Source of the DNA: Sporosarcina sp. P34
GTDB taxonomy: Bacteria > Bacillota > Bacilli > Bacillales_A > Planococcaceae
Assembly (NCBI RefSeq): GCF_002743375.1
Contig: NZ_PDZC01000001.1
Coordinates: forward strand, 372,001 to 436,000
DNA length: 64,000 bases
Direction: 5' to 3'
Positions 47,104-56,298 of this stretch are shown one piece after another; position 1 is the first letter of the stretch, and every line of letters starts with the position of its first letter. The notes below the pieces were generated by a model, which had not been told where the DNA came from, searched no databases, and was given only the letters and a program-made list of their open reading frames with translations. A program made the position numbers and the translations under genes.

Positions 47104-47281
47104 AAGCATAGTCCTCCTTCAAACCTTACATACTAGTCTTGCTAGATGATTTCCCTGTTTTGAGGAAGTTACACCATACAATCATTTTTTGTGTCGTTGT
47201 TAGTTGGAAAAAATAAATAATTACTGGATGCAAACTTGTCAGCGCTCATTCTTTTTTGAAATGATCATACCTCATCCAAAT
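47104..47281. other. Intergenic region upstream of the uvrA paralogue
   Basis: AT-rich DNA that should hold the minus-strand promoter of the uvrA-alkA pair. No convincing promoter hexamers or RNA were identified. Confidence 0.4.
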
Positions 47282-47407
47282 CCGCTCATAGCCCTGCCGT
47301 CCTCGCTCTATGCCAGTTGGAATCCGCTCAAAGTCACGTCGTTCCCGCTCTATCCCAGTCGGAAAGCGCTCATAGCCCCACCGTCCCCGCTCAAAACCCA
47401 AAAGATC
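47282..47407. repeat. Tandem repeat, six copies of a 21-bp unit
   Basis: Six head-to-tail 21-base units start at 47282, 47303, 47324, 47345, 47366 and 47387. Each opens with a variant of CCGCTC(A/T) followed by A or T-rich and CC-rich parts. Alternate units are more alike (1, 3, 5 and 2, 4), giving a 42-base higher order. The array is GC-richer than its surroundings. Both strands can be read as heptads (for instance GIERERR, GIERGRQ on the minus strand), but neither frame has a ribosome site. Confidence 0.85.
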
Positions 47408-47469
47408 TGCACTAATGCACTCATCACATCACGCAAACTATTTAATCTACTTCATTCCAAACGAATTCA

Positions 47470-47498
47470 TTGTATAACGAATGAATTTGGTGTATACT
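47470..47498 (+). promoter_or_regulatory. Sigma-A promoter of rnpB
   Basis: TTGTAT at 47470-47475, 17 bases, then TATACT at 47493-47498; transcription would begin about 47505, exactly at the 5' strand of the RNase P RNA terminal helix. Confidence 0.82.
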
Positions 47499-47504
47499 CA
47501 GGAG

Positions 47505-47903
47505 TGCCATAGAGAGTATTCAGGTAATCGCTGCAACTTCGGTTGTAGAGGAAAGTCCATGCTCACACGGATCTGAGATGACCGTAGTGTTCGTGCTCGG
47601 TGAAAAAATAAGCCGGGGCAATGCATTTGCATTGATGGCGGGAATAACTCCTAAGTCTTCGGATATGGACTAGATTCTCTGAAAGTGCCACAGTGACGTA
47701 GTCGGCATGGAAACATGTCGAGTGGAACGGGTAAACCCCACGAGTGAGAAACCCAAATTATGGTAGGGGCGTTCTTCCGAAAGAATTCAATGGAGGAAGG
47801 AACAGACAGTTGTCTGTAGATAGATGATTACCACTTCACGTACGAGGCGCGAGCCGTTTGAGTACCGAAGAACAAAACATGGCTTACAGAATACTCTATG
47901 GCA
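47505..47903 (+). ncRNA. rnpB: RNase P RNA, type B
   Basis: The catalytic RNA that removes 5' leaders from pre-tRNAs. The terminal P1 helix is formed by TGCCATAGAGAGTATTC at the 5' end and GAATACTCTATGGCA at 47889-47903. Conserved core elements appear in order: GAGGAAAGTCCATGCTC, GAAAGTGCCACAGTGACG, GGTAAACCCC, GAGAAACCCAAAT, TAGATAGATGAT and ACAAAACATGGCTTACAG. About 399 nt, matching the Bacillales type B RNA. Location next to gpsB and ypsC agrees with B. subtilis. Confidence 0.97.
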
Positions 47904-47917
47904 TTTATCTTACAATT

Positions 47918-47951
47918 AGCTCTCCTACAGTTTTGGGAGAGTTTTTCTTTT
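47918..47951 (+). terminator. Rho-independent terminator of rnpB
   Basis: CTCTCC and GGGAGAG pair around a nine-base loop, followed by TTTTTCTTTTT. Confidence 0.85.
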
Positions 47952-48032
47952 TATAGAAGCGAACAAATACATATACCTTTCAACTGACAGAAAGGACATA
48001 TTGACCAGAAGCAAAGAATGGAGTGTTGTAAC

Positions 48033-49160
48033 ATGAGTGAATACAAACTAGTAGCAACTGCTGCGATGGGTCTTGAATCCATTGTCGCATCTGAAATCAA
48101 AGATCTTGGCTATGCATGCCAAACAGAAAACGGAAAAGTTTATTTTACGGGTGACGAAGAAGCCATTGCGAGAACGAATATGTGGTTACGTGTAGGTGAT
48201 CGTGTACGCATCATTGTGGGCGAATTCAAAGCTTTTACATTTGATGAGTTATTCGAACGGACGAAAGCTTTGCCGTGGGAGGAGTTTTTGCCGGTAGATG
48301 CGGCGTTCCCTGTTTCAGGTAAATCGGTCAAATCAAAATTATTCAGTGTTCCTGACTGTCAGGCGATTGTGAAAAAAGCGATTGTCGAACGATTGAATAG
48401 TGCGTATAAACGAAGTGGATTCCTAAGTGAATCAGGACCACTATTTAAATTAGAAGTTTCTATATTGAAAGATCACGTAACATTGACAATAGACTCAAGT
48501 GGCCAGGGCTTGCATAAACGTGGCTATCGTATGGCTCAAGGGGATGCACCATTAAAAGAAACGATGGCAGCTGCACTCGTTAAACTTTCTAAGTGGAGCC
48601 CGAATCGTCCATTCGTTGATCCATTCTGTGGTTCTGGTACGATTGCTATCGAAGCGGCTATGATTGGACAAAATTTGGCGCCGGGTTATAACCGTTCGTT
48701 CTTAAGTGAAGAATGGCCTTGGATGAAAGCGGATGTGTGGGATCGTATCCGAGAAGAAGTGGAAGACGTGGCGAAATATGATTTGGAGCTTGACATACGT
48801 GGGTTTGATGTCGATCACAATATGATCGCTGTTGCACAGCGTAACGCTATGGAAGCAGGATTTACAGATTTGATTTCATTCGAACAGCGAGATGTGCGTG
48901 ATTTGAGGCTCGAAGGTGAAAATGGAGTCTTGATCGCTAATCCGCCATATGGTGAACGACTTGGTGAAGTGGAAGAAGCAGAAGATATTGCGCAAGTACT
49001 TGGTGAGATTATGAAACAGTATCCGTCATGGTCAGTATATATTTTATCTTCACTGGAAAACTATGAAACGATGTATGGCAAACGTGCAACAAAAAAACGT
49101 AAACTATTTAACGGCTTTATCCGTACTGATTTATATCAGTTCTGGGGACAGCGTTCATAA
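48033..49160 (+). CDS. ypsC: rRNA/RNA guanine-N2 methyltransferase, YpsC (RlmL N-half) family
   Basis: A 375-residue SAM-dependent RNA methyltransferase. An N-terminal ferredoxin-like part and THUMP domain (about 1-160, VATAAMGLESIVASEIKDLG) binds RNA; the catalytic domain has FVDPFCGSGTIAIEAAMIG and the N-P-P-Y motif LIANPPYGERLGE. By homology with RlmL it may modify 23S rRNA G2445; this is inferred. GGAG nine bases upstream favours ATG 48033 over the in-frame ATG at 48018. It follows rnpB as in B. subtilis. Confidence 0.93.
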   Translation: MSEYKLVATAAMGLESIVASEIKDLGYACQTENGKVYFTGDEEAIARTNMWLRVGDRVRIIVGEFKAFTFDELFERTKALPWEEFLPVDAAFPVSGKSVKSKLFSVPDCQAIVKKAIVERLNSAYKRSGFLSESGPLFKLEVSILKDHVTLTIDSSGQGLHKRGYRMAQGDAPLKETMAAALVKLSKWSPNRPFVDPFCGSGTIAIEAAMIGQNLAPGYNRSFLSEEWPWMKADVWDRIREEVEDVAKYDLELDIRGFDVDHNMIAVAQRNAMEAGFTDLISFEQRDVRDLRLEGENGVLIANPPYGERLGEVEEAEDIAQVLGEIMKQYPSWSVYILSSLENYETMYGKRATKKRKLFNGFIRTDLYQFWGQRS

Positions 49161-49222
49161 TTAGACGGGCAGGAAGAGGAGTAGATCCCTCTTCCTTTCG
49201 CTTGCATTCAGGAGGAGTCAGT

Positions 49223-51124
49223 ATGAATACAAAAATTCCATTTGAGTTGGATAAAGGGCAAACGTTTTATGAATCTCTCAACGATTGGCTCGGAGATACG
49301 TTATATGATGATTTAACAGAAAAAGGTTTCGAATGTCGCGATGAGCAAATTTATATGGCATTTCAAATAGAAAAAGCACTGAAAGAAAAAAGCGTCTTGC
49401 TTGCGGAAGCGGGAGTGGGTACGGGGAAAACGATTGCGTACTTATTACCGGCTATCGCGTATGCACGTTATACAGGAAAGCCAGCGGTGATTTCCTGTGC
49501 AGATGAAACATTGATCGATCAATTGATCAAAGAAGAAGGCGATATTCAGAAGTTGAGTACCGCACTCAATATGACAGTAGATGTTCGTTTGGCGAAAGCG
49601 CGTAATCAGTATATTTGTCTGAAACGTCTGGAAGATACTAGCATGAAGACGAACGAAGATTTTGTCGATTTAGTGGAAGATCAGTTGCCAGAATTCGTGC
49701 ATGCAGAGCGCTCATTACAGTCGGTATATCCGTATGGCGAACGTTCAGATTATCCATATTTGGCTGATGAAGAATGGGAAATGATTAATTACCACCCGAT
49801 TATGCAATGTGCGGCTTGTGATATTCGCAATCGTTGTGGCCAAACAATTCATCGTAATCATTATCGGGAAGCTGCAGACTTAATCATTTGCTCGCATGAC
49901 TTCTATATGGAGCATTTGTGGACAAAAGAATCACGTGCTAGACAAGGGCAACTGCCTTTATTACCGGAAGTTTCGATGGTCGTCTTTGATGAAGGACATT
50001 TGCTGGAGTATTCCGCTCAGCGTGCATTGACATATGAAGTGCAAGAGCAAACGATTATCAACTTGCTTGAACGGATTATGGTGGATGGCATCCGAGAGAA
50101 AACCTTGCAGTTGATGGAACATTTGCTCGAGACGCATGAATTATTTTTCAAACAGCTAAAAAGTAATGCCATTCAAAATGACAATGAGCGCCTGACAATT
50201 GATAAGAACGAAGAAATGATGAAGTTAGCGAAAACAGCGGTTGCATTGTCTCATGAACTTCTGGAAGAATTTGTTTTTGAAGGTGAGTTATATGTAATCC
50301 CTGAATACGACTTGAAAATTGTCGAAGAGTATTTGGAACAGTACATTTATTCAATGGAGCTATTTGCCGGTGACAACGATGCAGTAGATTGGCTTGAAAA
50401 TCGTCGTGAAGAAAGCACATTGCTAATTATGCCAAGACTTGTAACGTCTATCTTGAAAGAGAAATTATTTACGGGGACGATGCCGATTATCTTCTCTTCG
50501 GCTACTTTATCAGTTGAGAAATCATTTGATTACTTAGCGTACAGTTTAGGAATTGTAGATTATCAATCATTTTCTATCGCATCACCATTCGACTATGAAA
50601 ATGTCATGAAAATTCATTTGGAACAAGGGAATACCAATGAAAACATCACACGTCTCTCCGAACTGCTTGAGGAAGAGGAACAGACATTGGTATTGTTCGG
50701 TTCCAAGCAATCCATGATGGAAGCCTACGACCAATTACCCCTTGAACAAAGCGTTATGGTGACGTATGAAGGGGAGCGTTCACTGTCATCATTGGTAAAA
50801 GATTTCCAGCAACGTAAAGTGAATGTCTTCTTCTCCTATCATTTGTGGGAAGGTCTGGATTTACCGAATGAAGCGTTGACTCGTGTCATCATTTTTGACT
50901 TGCCGTTCCCACCGCATGATCCGCTATTCCAAGCGAGAAGGGAATTTGCGGAAGATCCGTTTGACGAAGTAGATCTACCATTTATGTTATTGCGTTTACG
51001 ACAGGGAATTGGCCGATTGATTCGAACGAGCGATGATTACGGTTCGATTCATTTATTTGTAAAGCCAGAGAATCTAGAATTACTGCCGGTTATTGAACGT
51101 GTGTTGCCTGTACCATTTTCGTAA
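49223..51124 (+). CDS. ypvA: XPD/DinG-type helicase with iron-sulfur cysteines (YpvA)
   Basis: A 633-residue 5'-3' SF2 helicase. Walker A is GVGTGKT (K69), motif II DEGH in VVFDEGHLLEY, and motif VI RLRQGIGRLIR. Four cysteines at 132, 196, 199 and 205 (the last three in CAACDIRNRC) match the 4Fe-4S site of the XPD/DinG/YoaA group. It lacks the exonuclease domain carried by dinG at 25.7 kb. GGAGGAG at 49211-49217 fixes the ATG at 49223. Likely unwinds damaged or structured DNA. Confidence 0.92.
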   Translation: MNTKIPFELDKGQTFYESLNDWLGDTLYDDLTEKGFECRDEQIYMAFQIEKALKEKSVLLAEAGVGTGKTIAYLLPAIAYARYTGKPAVISCADETLIDQLIKEEGDIQKLSTALNMTVDVRLAKARNQYICLKRLEDTSMKTNEDFVDLVEDQLPEFVHAERSLQSVYPYGERSDYPYLADEEWEMINYHPIMQCAACDIRNRCGQTIHRNHYREAADLIICSHDFYMEHLWTKESRARQGQLPLLPEVSMVVFDEGHLLEYSAQRALTYEVQEQTIINLLERIMVDGIREKTLQLMEHLLETHELFFKQLKSNAIQNDNERLTIDKNEEMMKLAKTAVALSHELLEEFVFEGELYVIPEYDLKIVEEYLEQYIYSMELFAGDNDAVDWLENRREESTLLIMPRLVTSILKEKLFTGTMPIIFSSATLSVEKSFDYLAYSLGIVDYQSFSIASPFDYENVMKIHLEQGNTNENITRLSELLEEEEQTLVLFGSKQSMMEAYDQLPLEQSVMVTYEGERSLSSLVKDFQQRKVNVFFSYHLWEGLDLPNEALTRVIIFDLPFPPHDPLFQARREFAEDPFDEVDLPFMLLRLRQGIGRLIRTSDDYGSIHLFVKPENLELLPVIERVLPVPFS

Positions 51125-51139
51125 ACAGTAAAGAAGAAA

Positions 51140-51178
51140 GCGTGCTGACGTCGGAATTTCGACAGCTGCACGCCTTTT
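51140..51178 (+). terminator. Probable terminator after ypvA
   Basis: GCGTGC (51140-51145) and GCACGC (51168-51173) pair, with CTG/CAG and partly paired bases inside, followed by CTTTTT. Opposite gene cheX ends just beyond. Confidence 0.75.
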
Positions 51179-51184
51179 TGGCTG

Positions 51185-51643
51185 TCATCGTTCTTCGTCA
51201 ATGGTGAGCAATAAATTTAACATTTGGCCATCTTCAAATTTTACGGGAATTTTAAATGCTTGCTTGAAGCCATAAAACTTTGTTTGCCCCGTCATGACAG
51301 TAGGTGGTGAAATATCTAGCGTCAAATCTGCTTTTTCCAATACTGTACATAGATTTCCGGCAATCATATTTCCGAGTTCCCCAGTGAAAGACTCAGCCAT
51401 TTCCCCTTCGATTTGCATACCGAACATGGCGAGGCCAATTTCACTAATAATGGAATGCGTAGGCTCTACAATTAAACGACCTTTAATATCTCCAATTAGA
51501 CCGATCAACACACTGATTTCGCGTTGTTCGTACGGCTGTTGTATGAGGGCGGGGGATAGTACTTGGAATTTCAATGGAACTACAGTAGTGAGTGAAGCAA
51601 TCGTTGCATTTAAAACTTTTTGTACATTTGCTGCTGTATCCAT
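51185..51643 (-). CDS. Chemotaxis protein CheX-like (CheY-P phosphatase family)
   Basis: A 152-residue CheC/CheX family protein. The conserved phosphatase helix with the E-x2-N pattern is seen in TGELGNMIAGNLCTVL. Such proteins dephosphorylate CheY-P. Only one E-x2-N helix is present, as in CheX (CheC has two). Other chemotaxis genes are not nearby, so it may act in another two-component pathway. AAAGGGTG supports the start. Lies divergent to dynA. Confidence 0.88.
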   Translation of the reverse strand: MDTAANVQKVLNATIASLTTVVPLKFQVLSPALIQQPYEQREISVLIGLIGDIKGRLIVEPTHSIISEIGLAMFGMQIEGEMAESFTGELGNMIAGNLCTVLEKADLTLDISPPTVMTGQTKFYGFKQAFKIPVKFEDGQMLNLLLTIDEER

Positions 51644-51837
51644 CTAAAGAAACACCCTTTCACGAATAGTTTGGTAGTGCAATCATATCACTAGGAGTAT
51701 CTAAAAGACTAGACAAATTTTATGAAAGTAGCCAGTTCCTCACTATTTATTCGATTTCTTCAAGGTTAGCTGTATACTGGTTCTTCTATTTAAAAAGTAA
51801 TACTTATAAAGTAACTATCTATTTTTTCACGCATTAA

Positions 51838-51846
51838 TGGTATGAT
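51838..51846 (+). promoter_or_regulatory. Extended -10 promoter element of dynA
   Basis: TGGTATGAT has the TGn extension and a 5/6 -10 hexamer, 32 bases before the dynA start. No clear -35. Confidence 0.5.
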
Positions 51847-51877
51847 GGGATGAGTTAAAATTGAAAGGACGACGATT

Positions 51878-54800
51878 ATGTCTACAAACAATGAATTTTT
51901 ACAGCAATCTGCTACATATGGACAAATTTTTTCCAACAATGAAGATGATGAACGCAAAGCAAAGACGACATTACTTGCTAATAAAATAATCGATAAAGAA
52001 TATACGATTGCTTTTGCTGGACACTTTTCAGCGGGAAAGTCTTCGACAATTAATGCATTAACAGGCGACGATCTCTTACCGTCAAGCCCTATTCCGACAA
52101 GTGCGAATATTGTGAAGGTACATAAGGCGGATGAAGATTATGCTATTATCCACCGTGTGGATGGAAGTGCTGTGAAATTCAGCGGCCATGGGTTCTCTGA
52201 AGGTGTGAAAGCGTACAGTAAGGACGGGGCTGAAGTTTCATTGGTTGAAATCGGCCACACAGAATCCAAGTTACCGGAAGGGATTACGGTAATGGATACA
52301 CCAGGCGTCGACTCGACAGATGATGCACATAGACTATCGACAGAGTCTTCATTGCACTTAGCGGATCTTGTCTTCTATACGATGGATTACAACCATGTAC
52401 AATCTGAAATGAACTTCCGATTCACAAAAGAATTAATGCGCTATAATCGTAACGTTTATTTAATTATTAATCAGATCGATAAGCACCGCGACAGTGAATT
52501 ATCATTTGATGAGTTCAAAAAATCCGTCGAAGATTCGTTCAAGTTATGGGGGGTAGAACCAAAAGGGATTTTCTACACGTCATTAAAACAACTGGATCAC
52601 CCACATAATGATTTTGAAAAAGTCAAAGCGATCGTTGATGGTTCGATCGAACACCGAGAAGAGAATTTTGAACAAAATATCGAGCAATCTTTATTGAAAC
52701 TAAAAGATGAGCATATGAAATATCTTCAACAGCAAGTCGATGACTTGAAGGAGAATTATTCGGAAATCCTCAGCGAATCCGAGTGGGGGCAGTTTGAAGA
52801 GTTAAATCAAGATTTGAAAGATGCGAAAAAACGACTAGAATTAGTTTCGGGTGACGAATTCTATGTGAATTTCGAGAAAGAACGCAATGAATTATTGTCG
52901 AACGCAGGACTGGCGCCGTTTGAAACGAGAGAATTACTGAAAGACCATTTGGAAGCCAAGTCACCAAAATTCAAAGTAGGTTTACTATTTGGTGCAAAGA
53001 AGACAGCGGAAGAGCGCGAAAGACGTCGTCAAAAGCTAGATGACAACATTTCAGGTCTGGCGCATACACAAATCGAAATTTATATGAAAGCGTTGATGAA
53101 GAGTTCATTAAAGCAAGCCGGCATCTTAACCGATGAGCGTTCACTAGCGATTGATAATATGGATCTGACACTACCGTTTGACGAAGTGGATGAGCAACTG
53201 CATGTGCAAGAAGTGATCACTGGCGAAACCATTTTGAATTATGCAGAGCAAATGAAGCGTGCCATACATTTAGTGTATAAACGTAAAACGGATAAGTGGA
53301 AACAAGAGATGTCCGTCATCGCGAAAGAATCGGGGAGTGAGCAATCGGGACCTCTCGTTGAAACAATTGCTGTACTGCAAGAGAAAGTAGACGCACTAAA
53401 AGAAATGAATAAGTGGCAAGAACGTATGGAGTGGGTCGATAAAGAAATCGCCAATCCATCTGCGCCGACACGTATGGGCCGCGATCAACTGGTTACGGAG
53501 TGGGAAAAGCCTAAGAAAATCGAAACTATTGATTATGTAGCAAAAGTAGAAGAGCAAGAAGCGATTGTTGAAGAAGTAGAAGAAGTAGTGGAAGAAGAAC
53601 ATCAATTGGTCGATTCAGATAAAGCCATTATACATGCACAGCACATCGCCGAATCGGTCGAGGCGATTCCTGGATTTGCAGAAACAGCATCGTATTTGAT
53701 GACGAAAGCAGACCGCCTAAAAGGACAGGAATTCACAGTTGCATTGTTTGGCGCATTCAGTGCGGGGAAATCTTCATTCTCTAACGCGTTGATTGGCGAA
53801 AAAGTGTTACCCGTATCACCAAACCCTACAACGGCTGCAATCAACCGAATTCGCCCAGTAAGTGAAACCCATTTGCATAATACTGCGGATATTCACTTGA
53901 AAGATGAAGCAACGATGACTGAAGACGTAGCGTTGTCTTTCGGTGCACTCGGTATCACGATTTCTTCACTAGAAGATGCCTTCAATAAAACAGATGTTGC
54001 TATGAAGCAACCACTTGAAGACGAGAACTTGCACATCCATAAATCGTTCATCAGCGCATTCCAAAGAGGATACCCTCTTTATACGCCTGCACTAGGAACG
54101 ACGTTGACGGTAGAGCGTGAAGAGTTTACGAAATTCGTTGCACAAGAAGAACGTAGCTGTTTCGTCGATTCCATTGATTTCTTCTATGACTGCCCATTGA
54201 CTCGTCACGGTATCACATTGGTGGATACACCGGGAGCAGATTCCATCAACGCGCGTCATACCGACGTAGCGTTTGAATATATTCGTAATGCCGATGCGAT
54301 TCTTTTCGTAACATACTATAATCATGCATTCGCACGTGCTGATCGTGAATTCCTTATCCAGCTGGGCCGTGTGAAAGACGCATTCGAACTCGATAAAATG
54401 TTCTTTATCGTCAATGCGATCGATCTTGCTTCAAATGAAGAAGAAGGTGAAGAAGTAAAAGGCTTTGTTGCCAATGAATTGCAGAAATTTGGAATCCGCA
54501 ATCCGCGCGTTCACGGTATTTCAAGCCTTGAGGCACTGGAAGGCAAGTTAACACAACAACCGAATGCATTAATGGTCGATTTTGAAGAGAAATTTTATTC
54601 ATTCCTTGAGCATGATTTGCGTGCGCAAGTCGTACAGGCATTGGAAGAAGAAACGACGAAAACGATCGATCGTCTAGCTTCATTAATCGACAGAACGATC
54701 CAAAACCGCTCACGTAAGGCGGAAAGACTGGAAGAGCTTGCGGCTGCTGAAGTAGCAATAAAAGAGCGCTTTGAAAAGAGTGCTAGGAAGATCTTAGTGA

Positions 54801-55471
54801 AATCTACTCAAGATGAATTAAGTGAACTCGTCTACTATATTTTACAACGTGTATTCTTACGTTTCGGTGATTTCTTCAAAGAAGGATACAGTCCGTCCAC
54901 TTTTGCGAAAAATTCATCGGATAAAGCATTGAAAATCGCGTTGGCGGAAACAGTCAATATGGTAGGCTTTGACTTGACACAGGAATTGAAAGTAACGAAT
55001 TTGCGTATTCTTCAATACATGAAGAAACAATTGCTAGAACGTCAGCGTATGGAAGTTCGTTCATTATCCGATATGGACCAGTCCATCGTGCCTTCGCCAT
55101 ACGAGCCGAACGATAAAGATATGTTGTCATTTGAAACACCATATGAAGATCCCATGGTGTACAGCGCAGTGAATAAATCGTTCAAAAATCAAAAGTCGTT
55201 CTTTGAACGTGGCGATCGGGATATCTTGAAAGTGAAGCTAGAAGAAATATTGAAAAAAGATGCATCCAGCTATCTTGGCGATCAGAAAGAACGTATTGAA
55301 AAGTGGGCAGACTTATGGATTGAAGACGAAGCAGAAGCGTTACGCGTTCATTTATTACAGGAAAGTCTTGTGCAAATTGAATCAGAGCGTACATTGCTCG
55401 ATGGTTCGGAGCAGCTGGAACAATGGCAGAAAATCTATGAACAAATCCGTCAAGAGGAGTTGGTTCAATGA
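51878..55471 (+). CDS. dynA: Double dynamin-like GTPase DynA
   Basis: A 1197-residue tandem dynamin, close in length to B. subtilis DynA. Each half has a GTPase domain: P-loops GHFSAGKSS (48-56) and GAFSAGKSS (625-633), G3 motifs MDTPGVDSTDD and VDTPGADSIN, and G4-type INQIDKHRD and VNAIDLAS. Long helical segments between them should form the stalk, with an acidic linker (about 560-580, VEEVEEVVEEE). B. subtilis DynA fuses membranes, seals phage- or antibiotic-made pores and slows phage lysis. The sulfurtransferase gene starts in its stop codon (ATGA). Confidence 0.95.
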   Translation: MSTNNEFLQQSATYGQIFSNNEDDERKAKTTLLANKIIDKEYTIAFAGHFSAGKSSTINALTGDDLLPSSPIPTSANIVKVHKADEDYAIIHRVDGSAVKFSGHGFSEGVKAYSKDGAEVSLVEIGHTESKLPEGITVMDTPGVDSTDDAHRLSTESSLHLADLVFYTMDYNHVQSEMNFRFTKELMRYNRNVYLIINQIDKHRDSELSFDEFKKSVEDSFKLWGVEPKGIFYTSLKQLDHPHNDFEKVKAIVDGSIEHREENFEQNIEQSLLKLKDEHMKYLQQQVDDLKENYSEILSESEWGQFEELNQDLKDAKKRLELVSGDEFYVNFEKERNELLSNAGLAPFETRELLKDHLEAKSPKFKVGLLFGAKKTAEERERRRQKLDDNISGLAHTQIEIYMKALMKSSLKQAGILTDERSLAIDNMDLTLPFDEVDEQLHVQEVITGETILNYAEQMKRAIHLVYKRKTDKWKQEMSVIAKESGSEQSGPLVETIAVLQEKVDALKEMNKWQERMEWVDKEIANPSAPTRMGRDQLVTEWEKPKKIETIDYVAKVEEQEAIVEEVEEVVEEEHQLVDSDKAIIHAQHIAESVEAIPGFAETASYLMTKADRLKGQEFTVALFGAFSAGKSSFSNALIGEKVLPVSPNPTTAAINRIRPVSETHLHNTADIHLKDEATMTEDVALSFGALGITISSLEDAFNKTDVAMKQPLEDENLHIHKSFISAFQRGYPLYTPALGTTLTVEREEFTKFVAQEERSCFVDSIDFFYDCPLTRHGITLVDTPGADSINARHTDVAFEYIRNADAILFVTYYNHAFARADREFLIQLGRVKDAFELDKMFFIVNAIDLASNEEEGEEVKGFVANELQKFGIRNPRVHGISSLEALEGKLTQQPNALMVDFEEKFYSFLEHDLRAQVVQALEEETTKTIDRLASLIDRTIQNRSRKAERLEELAAAEVAIKERFEKSARKILVKSTQDELSELVYYILQRVFLRFGDFFKEGYSPSTFAKNSSDKALKIALAETVNMVGFDLTQELKVTNLRILQYMKKQLLERQRMEVRSLSDMDQSIVPSPYEPNDKDMLSFETPYEDPMVYSAVNKSFKNQKSFFERGDRDILKVKLEEILKKDASSYLGDQKERIEKWADLWIEDEAEALRVHLLQESLVQIESERTLLDGSEQLEQWQKIYEQIRQEELVQ

Positions 55472-56292
55472 CACAAGTATTTGTATCTATTCACGATATA
55501 GAGACAAGTCACGCGAAATGGATCGATGCGCGCTTTTCATTGCAAGATGAAAAGCAGGGGAAACTCGATTATCAAAAAGAACATGTAAAAGGCGCGGTTC
55601 ATTGGGATTTAGAAGAAGACCTATCCGGGACTTCTGTAGAAGGTGGACGTCATCCATTGCCTTCTGCTGAACAACTGACTGAACTGTTTCGTAATAGTGG
55701 ACTGGAACGTACAGATACGATTTTGATCTATGACGAGGGTGGCGGTCCATTCGCAACACGCGCTTGGTGGATGTTGCAGTATGGAGGTTTTACGAATGTA
55801 CATGTCGTAACGGAAAGTTATACAGAATTACGCAAAATAGTAGATGTAACATCTGATCCTGCTACGCCTGTGCGGTCGACGGTAGAACCAGATTGGCAAA
55901 AGCATCTATACGCTAGCAGAAGTGAAGTCGAAGAAGTTGTGGCGGGTAATCGACCGTCTCAACTTGTCGACGCACGCTCTGAAGTTCGCTACCGCGGGGA
56001 AAAAGAGCCGCTCTATCATAAAGCAGGCCATATACCGACAGCGCGAAACTTCGATTGGGAACAATTGAAGAGAGACGGACAGTATGATGTGCAGCACGCA
56101 AAAGAACAATTACAAAAGATCGTCACGCCTGAAGACGATGTGATCGTCTACTGTGGCAGCGGTGTTACGGCTTCCCCTTTATTCGCGGCACTTAAAGAAC
56201 TGGATTATCCAAATGTAAAACTATATGTCGGCAGTTTCAGCGACTGGATTTCCCGAGATGACGCGCCAATTGAAACCGCAATAAGGGGTTGA
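55468..56292 (+). CDS. Sulfurtransferase with two rhodanese domains
   Basis: A 274-residue two-domain rhodanese. The C-terminal domain has the active cysteine C229 in YCGSGVTASP; CGSGVTA is nearer the 3-mercaptopyruvate sulfurtransferase loop than the thiosulfate type. In the N-terminal domain the loop is YDEGGGPFA with Asp in place of Cys, the normal inactive half. It lies in a four-base overlap with dynA, so the two are translationally coupled, an arrangement I do not recall from B. subtilis. The substrate is unproven. Confidence 0.9.
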   Translation: MTQVFVSIHDIETSHAKWIDARFSLQDEKQGKLDYQKEHVKGAVHWDLEEDLSGTSVEGGRHPLPSAEQLTELFRNSGLERTDTILIYDEGGGPFATRAWWMLQYGGFTNVHVVTESYTELRKIVDVTSDPATPVRSTVEPDWQKHLYASRSEVEEVVAGNRPSQLVDARSEVRYRGEKEPLYHKAGHIPTARNFDWEQLKRDGQYDVQHAKEQLQKIVTPEDDVIVYCGSGVTASPLFAALKELDYPNVKLYVGSFSDWISRDDAPIETAIRG

Positions 56293-56298
56293 TAGACG

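Noticed and set aside
47282..47407. Possible CRISPR array
   Set aside because: Units are contiguous at 21 bases with no spacers, and no cas genes are nearby.
47204..47512. 102-codon plus-strand frame across the 21-bp repeat
   Set aside because: No ribosome site, runs into the rnpB 5' end, and its regularity is explained by the repeat period of 21 bases.
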